Shown piece by piece: positions 32,601 to 41,567 of a DNA stretch of 64,000 bases. The notes beneath the pieces were generated by a model, which did no database searches, was not told the DNA's origin, and saw only the letters and a program-made list of their open reading frames with translations. The translations under genes and the position numbers were made by a program. Origin of the DNA: Bacteroides sp. 51 (lineage in GTDB: Bacteria; Bacteroidota; Bacteroidia; Bacteroidales; Bacteroidaceae); assembly GCF_010500965.1 (NCBI RefSeq), contig NZ_QVMI01000026.1:1-64000 (forward strand), read 5' to 3'. Position 1 is the first letter of the stretch. Each line of letters opens with the position of its first letter.

Positions 32601-35573
32601 ATGAAAATGAACAGGCGAGAAAACCTTCCCGGGAGTCGCAAGATTCTCTTTGCTTTGTTGGCATTGCTTATCTCTTGCAGTGCATTCGCGCAAACAATGA
32701 CCGTTCAGGGACAAATCGTGGATTCGGCAAAAGAACCCATCATTGGTGCCAGTATTCTGGAGAAAGGAACAACCAATGGAACGATTTCTGATTTCGATGG
32801 TAACTTTACTCTTTCGGTTAACCGCGGTGCCACCTTGCTCATTACCTATATCGGGTATAAGCCTATGGAGGTAAAAGCAACAGCAAACCTTAACGTAACC
32901 CTGACAGAAGACAATGAACTGCTTGACGAGGTTGTTGTTATCGGTTATGGATCAGTTAAACGTAAAGATGTAACCACATCTATTTCTTCCGTATCTACTA
33001 AGGATCTTGATCAAAGACCTATCCTCTCGGCTGCGCAGGCCATGCAGGGTAAAGCTGCCGGGGTATCTGTAGTGGCTACAAGTGGTGAACCCGGTGCAAC
33101 ACTTTCTATACGTGTGCGTGGTACAACTTCCCTGAACGGAAGTAATGATCCGCTGTATGTAGTGGATGGTGTTCCGATGACCGATATTAAATTCCTGTCG
33201 GCCAATGATATTGAAAGTATGCAGGTGTTGAAAGATGCTTCGTCCGCGGCTATTTACGGATCGCGTGCAGCCAACGGGGTAGTGATGATTACCACCAAAC
33301 AGGGTGCGGTAGGGCAGGCCAAAGTAACCTTGAATGTCCATGCGGGGGTTACGAAAGTATCTAATAAAATCAAGTCATTGAATACTGCTCAATACAAAGA
33401 TTTGATGGATGAGGTGGGCCTGGTAAATTTACCCGACGACCTGACCGACCAGACCGATTGGTTTGACGAAACTTACCGTACAGGTGTAACACAGAACTAT
33501 CAGGTTTCTGTAGCCAGTGGCACGGATAAACTTAGATACTATCTGTCGGGAGGATATACCGGAGAAGATGGTGTGATCAAAACCGCTTTCTTTAAAAGAT
33601 ACAACTTCCGTGCTAACGTAGAGAATCAGGTACGTTCATGGTTAAAGATCAGTGGAAATGTAGCTTACTCGGATAATACAACGAATGGAATTATATCGGG
33701 TACAGGCTCAAACAGGGCAGGGGTTATCCTCTCTGTGATCAATACTCCGAAATACGCTTCGGTTTACAATGAAGATGGAACCTACAATAACTCTTTCTAT
33801 GGGGTAAACATTACGAGTCCGCTCGAAAACATGGCACGCTCCAAGCACAATAAATACAATAGCGCCCGGTTACTTGCTACCGGAAAAGCCGAAGTAACGT
33901 TATTGCCCGAACTGATTTACCGAGGCTCCATGACATTAGATCGTTACGATAATATTGAAACCACTTTCCTTGATCCCGAAACCACCAGCTATGGACGTGA
34001 TCAAAAAGGACAAGGTACCGACGACCGTTCAAGAAGTACCGTATTGGTTTTCGATAATATCGTGAACTACACCAAGGCATTTAAGAAACATAACCTCGAT
34101 GTTATGCTTGGTTCTTCGTGGACCAAATCAATCTGGTCGCGTAGCCATATCGTAGGTTCGCATTATGCCAATGCTTCTATCCCAACGCTGAATGCAGCAA
34201 ATAAGATTTCGTGGACAGACACCTGGACAACCTCTTCCGAGTGGTCAATCTATTCTTATGTAGGTCGTGTGGCTTATAACTACGACAGCAAATACCTGAT
34301 CACGGCTAATATGCGTGCCGATGGTTCATCAAAGCTAGACCCGGATCATCGTTGGGGATATTTCCCATCTGTTTCGGCTGCATGGCGCATGTCTTCCGAA
34401 AGCTTTATGAGCGATATCAAATGGATTGATGACTTGAAAATCCGTGGAGGTTGGGGACAAACCGGTAACCAGTCGGGACTTGGCGATTATGCCTATCTGC
34501 AAATGAACTCCATCCAACGCCAGCAGTGGTTTGGCGATAATGGAGATGCCAATGCTGTGCCTTCCATCACCAATCTTTCAAGTCTTCGTAATAAAGACCT
34601 CACCTGGGAAACAACCACGCAAACCAACATCGGTTTTGACCTGACTGTACTTAATAGCCGACTGACTTTCTCTGCCGATTATTATTATAAGAAAACCACC
34701 GATATGTTAATGACTGTGACCCTTCCCGAAGGACAGGCAGCCAGCAATATCAAACGTAACGAAGGCGAGATGACCAACAAAGGGCTTGAATTTACCTTGA
34801 ACTCCAAGAACTTCACAGGCGCTTTTCAATGGGATACTGATTTTAATATCTCTTTTAACAAGAACAAGCTGACTAAACTTTCGTTGACTAAGATTTATTA
34901 TACAGCGAAAACCAGCGAATATGTCAATGACTATGTGGTAAGAAATGAACCTGGTCGCCCGTTGGGTGGATTCTATGGTTATATCAGCGACGGAGTAGAC
35001 CCCGAAACGGGCGAACTGATGTACCGTGATTTAACCGATGATAATGTAATCTCTCCGGCAGACCGTACGTATATCGGCGACCCCAATCCCGACTTCACTT
35101 TCGGATTGACCAATACCTTCTCCTGGAAGAATTTCACGCTGAATGTATTCCTGCAAGGTTCTTACGGAAACGATATCTATAACGCCTCGCGTATGGAAAC
35201 CGAAGGGATGTACGATGGCAAGAATCAGTCAACCGCTGTGCTCGATCGTTGGAGAATACCCGGACAGATTACCAGCGTGCCGAAAGCTAAGTTTGATATG
35301 AAGAACTCCACTTACTTTGTTGAAGACGGAAGTTACCTGCGTGTGAAGGACGTTACTCTTTCTTATAATGTTCGGAGTAAACTGCTACGTAAATGGGGCA
35401 TAAGCCGCTGTCAGCCATACTTCACGGCGACCAACCTGATTACCTGGACCGACTACTCGGGTATGGACCCCGAAGTAAACCAATGGGGGAATAACGGTGC
35501 CGTACAAGGTATTGACTGGGGCACATACCCTCATAGTAAGTCATTCATTTTCGGAGTAAATATTGAATTCTAA
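32601..35573 (+). CDS. susC: SusC-like TonB-dependent transporter, first PUL
   Basis: This 990-residue outer-membrane transporter has a signal peptide ending SCSAFAQ, a CarboxypepD-regulatory-like domain (about 32-112, VQGQIVDSAKEPIIGASILE), a plug domain (YGSVKRKDVTTSISSVS through the SAAIYGSRAANGVVMITTK motif) and a 22-strand barrel. With the SusD lipoprotein downstream (12 bases away) it imports oligosaccharides using TonB energy. The neighbouring GH30 suggests beta-1,6-glucan fragments as cargo. The start at 32601 or two codons later are equally possible. Confidence 0.96.
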   Translation: MKMNRRENLPGSRKILFALLALLISCSAFAQTMTVQGQIVDSAKEPIIGASILEKGTTNGTISDFDGNFTLSVNRGATLLITYIGYKPMEVKATANLNVTLTEDNELLDEVVVIGYGSVKRKDVTTSISSVSTKDLDQRPILSAAQAMQGKAAGVSVVATSGEPGATLSIRVRGTTSLNGSNDPLYVVDGVPMTDIKFLSANDIESMQVLKDASSAAIYGSRAANGVVMITTKQGAVGQAKVTLNVHAGVTKVSNKIKSLNTAQYKDLMDEVGLVNLPDDLTDQTDWFDETYRTGVTQNYQVSVASGTDKLRYYLSGGYTGEDGVIKTAFFKRYNFRANVENQVRSWLKISGNVAYSDNTTNGIISGTGSNRAGVILSVINTPKYASVYNEDGTYNNSFYGVNITSPLENMARSKHNKYNSARLLATGKAEVTLLPELIYRGSMTLDRYDNIETTFLDPETTSYGRDQKGQGTDDRSRSTVLVFDNIVNYTKAFKKHNLDVMLGSSWTKSIWSRSHIVGSHYANASIPTLNAANKISWTDTWTTSSEWSIYSYVGRVAYNYDSKYLITANMRADGSSKLDPDHRWGYFPSVSAAWRMSSESFMSDIKWIDDLKIRGGWGQTGNQSGLGDYAYLQMNSIQRQQWFGDNGDANAVPSITNLSSLRNKDLTWETTTQTNIGFDLTVLNSRLTFSADYYYKKTTDMLMTVTLPEGQAASNIKRNEGEMTNKGLEFTLNSKNFTGAFQWDTDFNISFNKNKLTKLSLTKIYYTAKTSEYVNDYVVRNEPGRPLGGFYGYISDGVDPETGELMYRDLTDDNVISPADRTYIGDPNPDFTFGLTNTFSWKNFTLNVFLQGSYGNDIYNASRMETEGMYDGKNQSTAVLDRWRIPGQITSVPKAKFDMKNSTYFVEDGSYLRVKDVTLSYNVRSKLLRKWGISRCQPYFTATNLITWTDYSGMDPEVNQWGNNGAVQGIDWGTYPHSKSFIFGVNIEF

Positions 35574-35585
35574 TAAGCAAGCCTT

Positions 35586-37106
35586 ATGAAACAGAAATAC
35601 ATGAAAAAAATAATATGGTGTCTATCCCTGCTGTTCATGGCAGGAGCTTGTTCGCTTGATTATGAACCCACGGGCGAGTATTCGGAACTAACCGTAGGAG
35701 GAACTACGGAAGAAGACGGTGGAGCTGTCTTTAAAGACCGTGCCGAAGTGTTGTCTCAATATAACTCTCTTTACACCACACTGAAAGGTGCGCAGGAATA
35801 TTGGTATAACGATGTGCTTTTGCTGGCCGAATCTCATTCGGATAATGCCTATGCCGGAACCACCGGTGCCGAGGTGATTCCGTTTGAAGATAATAGCCTG
35901 AATGCAAGTGCTTCCACATTGGAACGCGACTGGAACAACCTGATGAAAATAGTAGCTGCTGCGAATAAACTGATTGTCGGTATAGATGACGTAACGGATT
36001 CTGCATTGACCTCGACCGAGCGGAAACAGTGGAAAGCAGAAGCCAAGATTCTTCGGGCTATGGTATTCTTTGATATGGCACGTATGTGGGGCGATTTTCC
36101 GGTAGTAACAACATTGGCGGGTGATATTACCGCTGAGAATATCGAAGAAGTATTTCCGGCTTACTTCCCGGAACAAAATACAGTAGAGGAAGCTTACACT
36201 CAGATCATTCAGGACTTGACGGAAGCGATTGCGGATGCACCGGATAATAACCCGGGCGATAAGACCAAACTATCAAAGTCGGTGGCCCGCGCATTGTTGG
36301 CTAAAGTCTATGCCGAAAAACCATTGCAGGACTATAAAAAGGTGATTGAATATGCAGATGCCTTACAGAAAGACGGTTTTGCTCTGGCAGCAGATTACGA
36401 ACTGTTATTCGGTTATAATGCAGATACAAAAGACTGTCTGGCACGTAATACGGTGGAGGGAATACTCGAAGTGCAATATTTCACCGGTAGCGGCAACTGG
36501 GCTACCTGGATGTTCGGCCGTAAACTGGATAACTGGGATGAGAGTTTTTCCTGGGCAAAGTGGGTTACTCCTTCACGCGACCTGATCCGGTTGTATGACA
36601 GTGAAGGCGACAACATACGTAAGAATCAATCTATCGTATATTACGCCTGTACCTGGAGCAATTATTATCCGGCAGATGATTATCCGTTTATGTATAAACT
36701 CCGCTCATCGGTAAATAGTATCATCAAGCTGCGTTATGCCGATATCCTGTTACTGAAAGCCGAAGCGTTGATTATGACGGGCGACTTGCCGGGAGCGGCA
36801 GCTATTATTAATACAGTGCGTGGGCGTGTAGGGTTAGGAGCGCTTCCTGCCAATGCAACAAGTTCTAAAGACAGTATGATAGATGCTCTATTGAAAGAAA
36901 GAAGAATGGAGCTGGCTTTTGAAGGACAACGTTGGTTCGACCTCTGCCGGTTGGGCAAAGTAGAAGAAGTGATGAATGCTGTGTACGCTAAAGATAGCGG
37001 ACGCCTTCCGCAGAAAGCGCTTTTCACTGAGTATTCGTACCGAATGCCGATACCTCAAAACATACTGGATATGAATAGCAATCTGGTACAGAATCCGGGT
37101 TATTAA
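35586..37106 (+). CDS. susD: SusD-like glycan-binding lipoprotein, first PUL
   Basis: This 506-residue lipoprotein has a lipobox ending AGAC (Cys22) and TPR-containing SusD/RagB domains, with the typical GQRWFDLCRLGK block and the C-terminal PIPQNILDMNSNLVQNPGY ending. It forms the lid of the SusC transporter and binds the glycan at the cell surface. The start may be at 35586 or at the internal Met at 35601 (MKKIIW), which gives a more usual signal peptide. Confidence 0.95.
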   Translation: MKQKYMKKIIWCLSLLFMAGACSLDYEPTGEYSELTVGGTTEEDGGAVFKDRAEVLSQYNSLYTTLKGAQEYWYNDVLLLAESHSDNAYAGTTGAEVIPFEDNSLNASASTLERDWNNLMKIVAAANKLIVGIDDVTDSALTSTERKQWKAEAKILRAMVFFDMARMWGDFPVVTTLAGDITAENIEEVFPAYFPEQNTVEEAYTQIIQDLTEAIADAPDNNPGDKTKLSKSVARALLAKVYAEKPLQDYKKVIEYADALQKDGFALAADYELLFGYNADTKDCLARNTVEGILEVQYFTGSGNWATWMFGRKLDNWDESFSWAKWVTPSRDLIRLYDSEGDNIRKNQSIVYYACTWSNYYPADDYPFMYKLRSSVNSIIKLRYADILLLKAEALIMTGDLPGAAAIINTVRGRVGLGALPANATSSKDSMIDALLKERRMELAFEGQRWFDLCRLGKVEEVMNAVYAKDSGRLPQKALFTEYSYRMPIPQNILDMNSNLVQNPGY

Positions 37107-37124
37107 TCTTTAAACAATAAAACA

Positions 37125-38606
37125 ATGAAACTAAAGAATATATTTTTGCTCCTTTTCTGTTGTACAATCTCCTGTACAGCTTGCGATAGTGACAATAACG
37201 ACAATCCGGTTACCCCTCCGGCACCAGTTGGTGATGTGAAAATCTATGTAACAACGGGTAGCCGTTTACTGGATTTTGCACAAAAGGCAGTGAACTTCAG
37301 TGAGAAAGACAATCTTTCTCCCCGGTCAATAGAACTCGACCCTACCACCCGTTATCAAACGATGGATGGCTTTGGAGCAGCGGTAACAGGCTCTACGTGC
37401 TACAACCTGCTTAAAATGACGCAGGAAGACCGCACGAAATTCCTGAAAGAAACTTTCTCCAACGAAGAAGGTATGGGATATAGTTATATCCGTATATCCA
37501 TCGGTTGTTCGGACTTCTCGCTGAGCGAATATACCTGTTGTGATACGCAAGGGCTGGACAATTTTGCTTTGCAAAGCGAAGAGAAAGACTACATCATCCC
37601 TGTATTGAAAGAAATCTTGGCTATTAATCCGGATATCAAGATTATGGGTTCTCCCTGGACTTGCCCTCTTTGGATGAAAGTCAATAACCTCACCGATCTG
37701 CAACCTTATAATTCATGGACAGACGGGTATCTGAATCCTAAATATTATGAAGATTACGGTACTTGCTTTGTGAAGTGGGTACAGGCTATGGCTGCCGAAG
37801 GAATCAAGATTTACTCGGTTACTCCACAGAACGAACCGTTGAACCGCGGTAACTCCGCTTCCTTATTTATGGGTTGGAAACAGGAAGCCGACTTTATTAA
37901 GAAAGGGTTGGGACCTAAAATGAAGGCTACCGGACTGGATGTGAAGATCTACGCCTTCGACCACAACTACAACTACGATAATATGGCCGATCAGCAGAAT
38001 TATCCGGTAAATATCTATCAGGATGCAGAAGCCGCTGCCTATGTTGCCGGCGCTGCATACCACAATTATGGTGGCGACCGTAGCGAATTGCTCAATGTGC
38101 ATAACCAGGCTCCTGACAAAGAACTAGTATTTACCGAGACTTCTATCGGCGAATGGAACAACGGCAGAAACCTCACTACCCGCCTGATGGAAGATATGCG
38201 CGAGGTGGCTCTGGGAACCGTGAACAACTGGTGTAAAGGCGTTATCGTGTGGAATCTGATGCTCGATTCCGATAAAGGTCCGAACCGGGACGGCGGTTGC
38301 CAGACGTGTTATGGAGCTGTAGATATCAATAAATCTAACTATAAAACGATTACCCGTAACTCGCATTACTACATCATCGGGCACCTATCGTCTGTTGTGA
38401 AACCCGGCGCTACCCGTATCGGAACAAACGGTTATACCGCCAACGGATTGATGTACTCGGCTTTTGAGAACACAGATGGTACATACGCATTCGTATTGCT
38501 GAACGATAATTCGGAAGGCAGTAAGATTACAGTAAGCGATGGCGCGCATCACTTCTCGTTCGATGTTCCGGCAAAATCGGTAGTGTCTTATCGTTGGAAA
38601 AAATAA
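37125..38606 (+). CDS. GH30 glycosidase, probable surface endo-beta-1,6-glucanase
   Basis: This 493-residue lipoprotein (lipobox SCTAC) has a GH30 (beta/alpha)8 barrel with a side beta domain. Candidate catalytic residues are acid/base E237 (TPQNEP) and nucleophile E338 (FTETSIGEW). The early motif YQTMDGFGAAVTGS is typical of the family. The neighbours in order (DUF6377-like regulator, SusC, SusD, GH30, SGBP) reproduce the B. thetaiotaomicron BT3309-BT3313 locus whose GH30_3 enzyme cuts fungal beta-1,6-glucan. The substrate is inferred from this order and family. Confidence 0.9.
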   Translation: MKLKNIFLLLFCCTISCTACDSDNNDNPVTPPAPVGDVKIYVTTGSRLLDFAQKAVNFSEKDNLSPRSIELDPTTRYQTMDGFGAAVTGSTCYNLLKMTQEDRTKFLKETFSNEEGMGYSYIRISIGCSDFSLSEYTCCDTQGLDNFALQSEEKDYIIPVLKEILAINPDIKIMGSPWTCPLWMKVNNLTDLQPYNSWTDGYLNPKYYEDYGTCFVKWVQAMAAEGIKIYSVTPQNEPLNRGNSASLFMGWKQEADFIKKGLGPKMKATGLDVKIYAFDHNYNYDNMADQQNYPVNIYQDAEAAAYVAGAAYHNYGGDRSELLNVHNQAPDKELVFTETSIGEWNNGRNLTTRLMEDMREVALGTVNNWCKGVIVWNLMLDSDKGPNRDGGCQTCYGAVDINKSNYKTITRNSHYYIIGHLSSVVKPGATRIGTNGYTANGLMYSAFENTDGTYAFVLLNDNSEGSKITVSDGAHHFSFDVPAKSVVSYRWKK

Positions 38607-38617
38607 TATAAATCAGT

Positions 38618-40645
38618 ATGATGAAAAAACTAACATATATCCTATTCACGCTGGCAGGAGTACTTGCATTCAACTCTTGCAGTGATGATGATGTGGTTCC
38701 CGGCAATCCGGCGATGACCCCGAAAACAGAATTTTCAGCAGCATTGTATGGCGACAGTTTGCCTTTTACTATCAATGTATCGGATATGGATGTACCGCTC
38801 TCTACGCTGAAAGCACAGTTGTACTATAACGAGGATATGGTATCCGAAACCGTGATCCGTACCAAAACCAGCGACGATTACAGCGGGAAAATATTTGTCC
38901 CCTACTACGCCAATGTGCCTAGTGGCAGGGCTACGTTGAAGCTGATATTGCAGAACATTCATTTCACCACCACCGAGAAAGAATATCTGGTGCCCCTGTC
39001 GCGTCCGGATTTTCCTTACCTGACTTTTGTTACGGCCGACGGCGAATACCGGATGGAACGCGAAGAGTTATACCAATACAGTGTGGCCGATGATTTCCCA
39101 CAAAAGATAAAAGGATACATCAAATCTCCTAAAGTGGGCGAAAACGGTAATGTGCTTACATTCGGCCTCGAAAACGGTGTGATTGCACAAGGCCCATTGA
39201 CGGACGAAATCACGTTCTCGAACTCCAATGCCGGCAATTATTCTATCCACTTCAATACCTATTCTTATGCCGCATCTCCATTCGTGAAACTCATGTTGAA
39301 CGGCAAAGAAATGGATATGATAGACGACGATAACTATAAACTGGACCTGACATTATCAGCCGGACAAGAATTGCTCTTTAGCGGTATTCCTAACTTCGAA
39401 GCGTGGTGGATTGACCCAAGTTTCTTCAAGAAGGAAGAAGATAATACCGCCCTGTCATTCCTGCCTATAGCCGGATCGTACCGTATCATTGTCAACTTCA
39501 AATACGAATACATCTATGCTGAGGTGTTGAAAGATGGTGAACCTGCTACCTTGCAAACCGATGGAAGCGGAGCAATCTGGATTATTGGTAACGGCATTGG
39601 CAAGCCTTCGGTTTCGGCAAATCAAGTGGGTTGGGTTACGGAGAAAGCGCTTTGTATGGCACCGCTTGGAAACGGTAAATACCAAACAACCGTCGTAGCC
39701 GGACAATCAATGAGAGCCGATGAAATTGATTTCAAGTTCTTCCACCAAAAAGGTTGGGGCGGTGAATTTAAGAATGATGCCATCTCGACCACCAGCGACC
39801 TGGTATTCATAGGTGCCGGCAACGATGTGAACGGACGGGGAGAAGGAAACCTGGGACTTGTAGACGGAAAAACATTCGATATGATGGGCATCTATACCTT
39901 CACCGTAGATGTAAGTGCAGGCAATACAAAAGCAGTTCTTACCGTAACCAAGATAGGCGAGGAGGCTCCCCCGGCTTTTGAAGCAACGTTCGATGGAACG
40001 GTAATGGAGATGGTGGGTGCCGATACGTATAAAGTGGAGAAAACATTCACTCAGGGACAAACAATCACCGTAGCAGGTATCAGCGACTTAAGTAGCTGGT
40101 GGATTGACCCGGACTTCTTCACCCTGCAAGGCAATCAGCTAACTTTCCTGCCCCTTGCAGGTAAATACCGTGTGACTGCCAATAAAACGATGAAATATTT
40201 TATTGTTGAGGCCATGAATGGCGATGCGTTGGCAACGCTGCAAACCGATGGATCGGGTGCTGTTTGGGTGATTGGTGATGGTGTTGGCAAGCCATCCGTT
40301 TGGGAAAACCATGTGAGTTGGGATACGGGTAAAGGGCTTTGTATGGCTCCTGTCGGAAACAACAAATACCAGCTTACCCTCGTAGCCGGACAAACGGTCT
40401 ACACCGATTATATAAACTTCAAGTTCTTCCACCAGAAAGGCTGGGGAGGTGAGTTTAAAAATGATGTCTTGTCCACCACCAGCGACTTGGTGTTTGTTGG
40501 CGCCGGCGATAATGTCAATGGAAGAGGCGAAGGTAACCTGGGGCTTCTTGATGGAGTAACCCTCGAAGATGGCGTTGCCTATGTCTTTACACTTGATTTA
40601 TCGCAAGGGAATGGTAATGTGAAACTCACCGTAGAGAAGAAATAA
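38618..40645 (+). CDS. Surface glycan-binding lipoprotein with a duplicated module
   Basis: This 675-residue lipoprotein (lipobox ending NSC, Cys21) occupies the SGBP position of the PUL. After an Ig-like N-terminal region (about 25-215) come two copies of a ~215-residue module. Both contain WWIDP.FF, then LQTDGSGA.W.IG.G.GKPSV, then FKFFHQKGWGGEFKND and VNGRGEGNLGL. DUF5125/DUF5121-type domains, as I recall from BT3313, fit. The conserved Trp residues suggest sugar contact. Two binding sites would raise avidity for long beta-1,6-glucan. It is the last gene of the operon. Confidence 0.85.
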   Translation: MMKKLTYILFTLAGVLAFNSCSDDDVVPGNPAMTPKTEFSAALYGDSLPFTINVSDMDVPLSTLKAQLYYNEDMVSETVIRTKTSDDYSGKIFVPYYANVPSGRATLKLILQNIHFTTTEKEYLVPLSRPDFPYLTFVTADGEYRMEREELYQYSVADDFPQKIKGYIKSPKVGENGNVLTFGLENGVIAQGPLTDEITFSNSNAGNYSIHFNTYSYAASPFVKLMLNGKEMDMIDDDNYKLDLTLSAGQELLFSGIPNFEAWWIDPSFFKKEEDNTALSFLPIAGSYRIIVNFKYEYIYAEVLKDGEPATLQTDGSGAIWIIGNGIGKPSVSANQVGWVTEKALCMAPLGNGKYQTTVVAGQSMRADEIDFKFFHQKGWGGEFKNDAISTTSDLVFIGAGNDVNGRGEGNLGLVDGKTFDMMGIYTFTVDVSAGNTKAVLTVTKIGEEAPPAFEATFDGTVMEMVGADTYKVEKTFTQGQTITVAGISDLSSWWIDPDFFTLQGNQLTFLPLAGKYRVTANKTMKYFIVEAMNGDALATLQTDGSGAVWVIGDGVGKPSVWENHVSWDTGKGLCMAPVGNNKYQLTLVAGQTVYTDYINFKFFHQKGWGGEFKNDVLSTTSDLVFVGAGDNVNGRGEGNLGLLDGVTLEDGVAYVFTLDLSQGNGNVKLTVEKK

Positions 40646-40774
40646 ATAGGAAAGAGTAAGTAAAAAGATTGTTATTTAGTTAAGAGGTTGCTTCCAGGTG
40701 AGGTGACCTCTTACAGTATTTAGTACACCCTGATTTGTTCGATCTTTATTTATCTTCTGTACTATAGGAAATGA

Positions 40775-41310
40775 AAAAACGGGTAAAAAGTAGCACTCAT
40801 TTTGATAGAAGCCTTTATTCATCGGGGATTTAAGAATGGGACTTTGTGTTTTTCCTACTAGCACTCGCTGAGCACTGCTACCCTAGTGTTACTGCTAGCA
40901 CCCTAGTGTTACTGCTAGCACCCTAGTGTTACTGCTAGCATCAAACTATTGGGTAGAAGTTTAGTTGAATTTGAAGTTCTGCTTGGTTGAATCTGAAGTT
41001 CTGCTTTATTGAATTCGAAGTTCTGTTTGCAGAGATTTCAATTGCTGGTTTCACATTGCTTTCCCCACCTAGGTGTTCAACGCTTCCTCACCTAGGTCGG
41101 GCAGGCTTCCCCATGTAGGTGAGGAAACCGGTATGAAATAGGCAATCAAAACCAGAAAAGTCATCAAGGAGAAGTGTATCCAATTGCATTAGGCACAAGC
41201 GTGATAGTAGTGCTAGACGAGTGCTAGTAGGAAAAAGATAAAGTCCCATTCTTAAATCCCCGATGAATAAAGGCTTCTATCGAAAGGAGTGCTACTTTTT
41301 ACGCGTTTTT
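40775..41310. mobile_element. 536-base non-coding element with 105-base inverted ends and internal tandem arrays
   Basis: The ends 40775-40881 and 41207-41310 are inverted copies about 90% identical. Inside are CCCTAGTGTTACTGCTAGCA three times without a mismatch (40881-40940, period 20), TTGAAT.TGAAGTTCTGCTT three times (40965-41030, period 22) and a CACCTAGGTG-like word three times (41066, 41089, 41112, period 23). No gene is visible inside. It resembles a MITE by shape, but no target-site duplication is clear. It lies between convergent genes. Confidence 0.75.
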
Positions 41311-41378
41311 GAAAATATATGTAGAGGCTGACTGTGTGGCTGGTTTTATGTAAAACGGTGCAGAAATGAATGGATTAC

Positions 41379-41459
41379 TGTAGGGGCGGTTCGCGAACCG
41401 CCCAATGCACAGAATATACAGAAAACCATTTTCGGGCGGTTCGCGAACCGCCCCTACAG
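41379..41459. repeat. Palindrome with GGCGGTTCGCGAACCGCC arms
   Basis: CTGTAGGGGCGGTTCGCGAA... (41379-41403) is inverted at 41434-41459, and each arm is itself a palindrome centred on TTCGCGAA. Loop and flanks are AT-rich. It lies in the 922-base gap before the GH3 gene; the remaining part of the gap shows nothing else I can support. Confidence 0.88.
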
Positions 41460-41567
41460 CTAATCATTTACACTCATAACTAATCAAAAACAATCAAAAT
41501 TATTCGGAAATACACCATAGCCCTACAACTATGAAACAAATAAAAATGCAAGATTACAATACACCTT

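Noticed and set aside
40775-41310. The inverted-end element as an insertion sequence
   Set aside because: No transposase frame lies inside and no target-site duplication is evident; at most it is a MITE-like or structural element.
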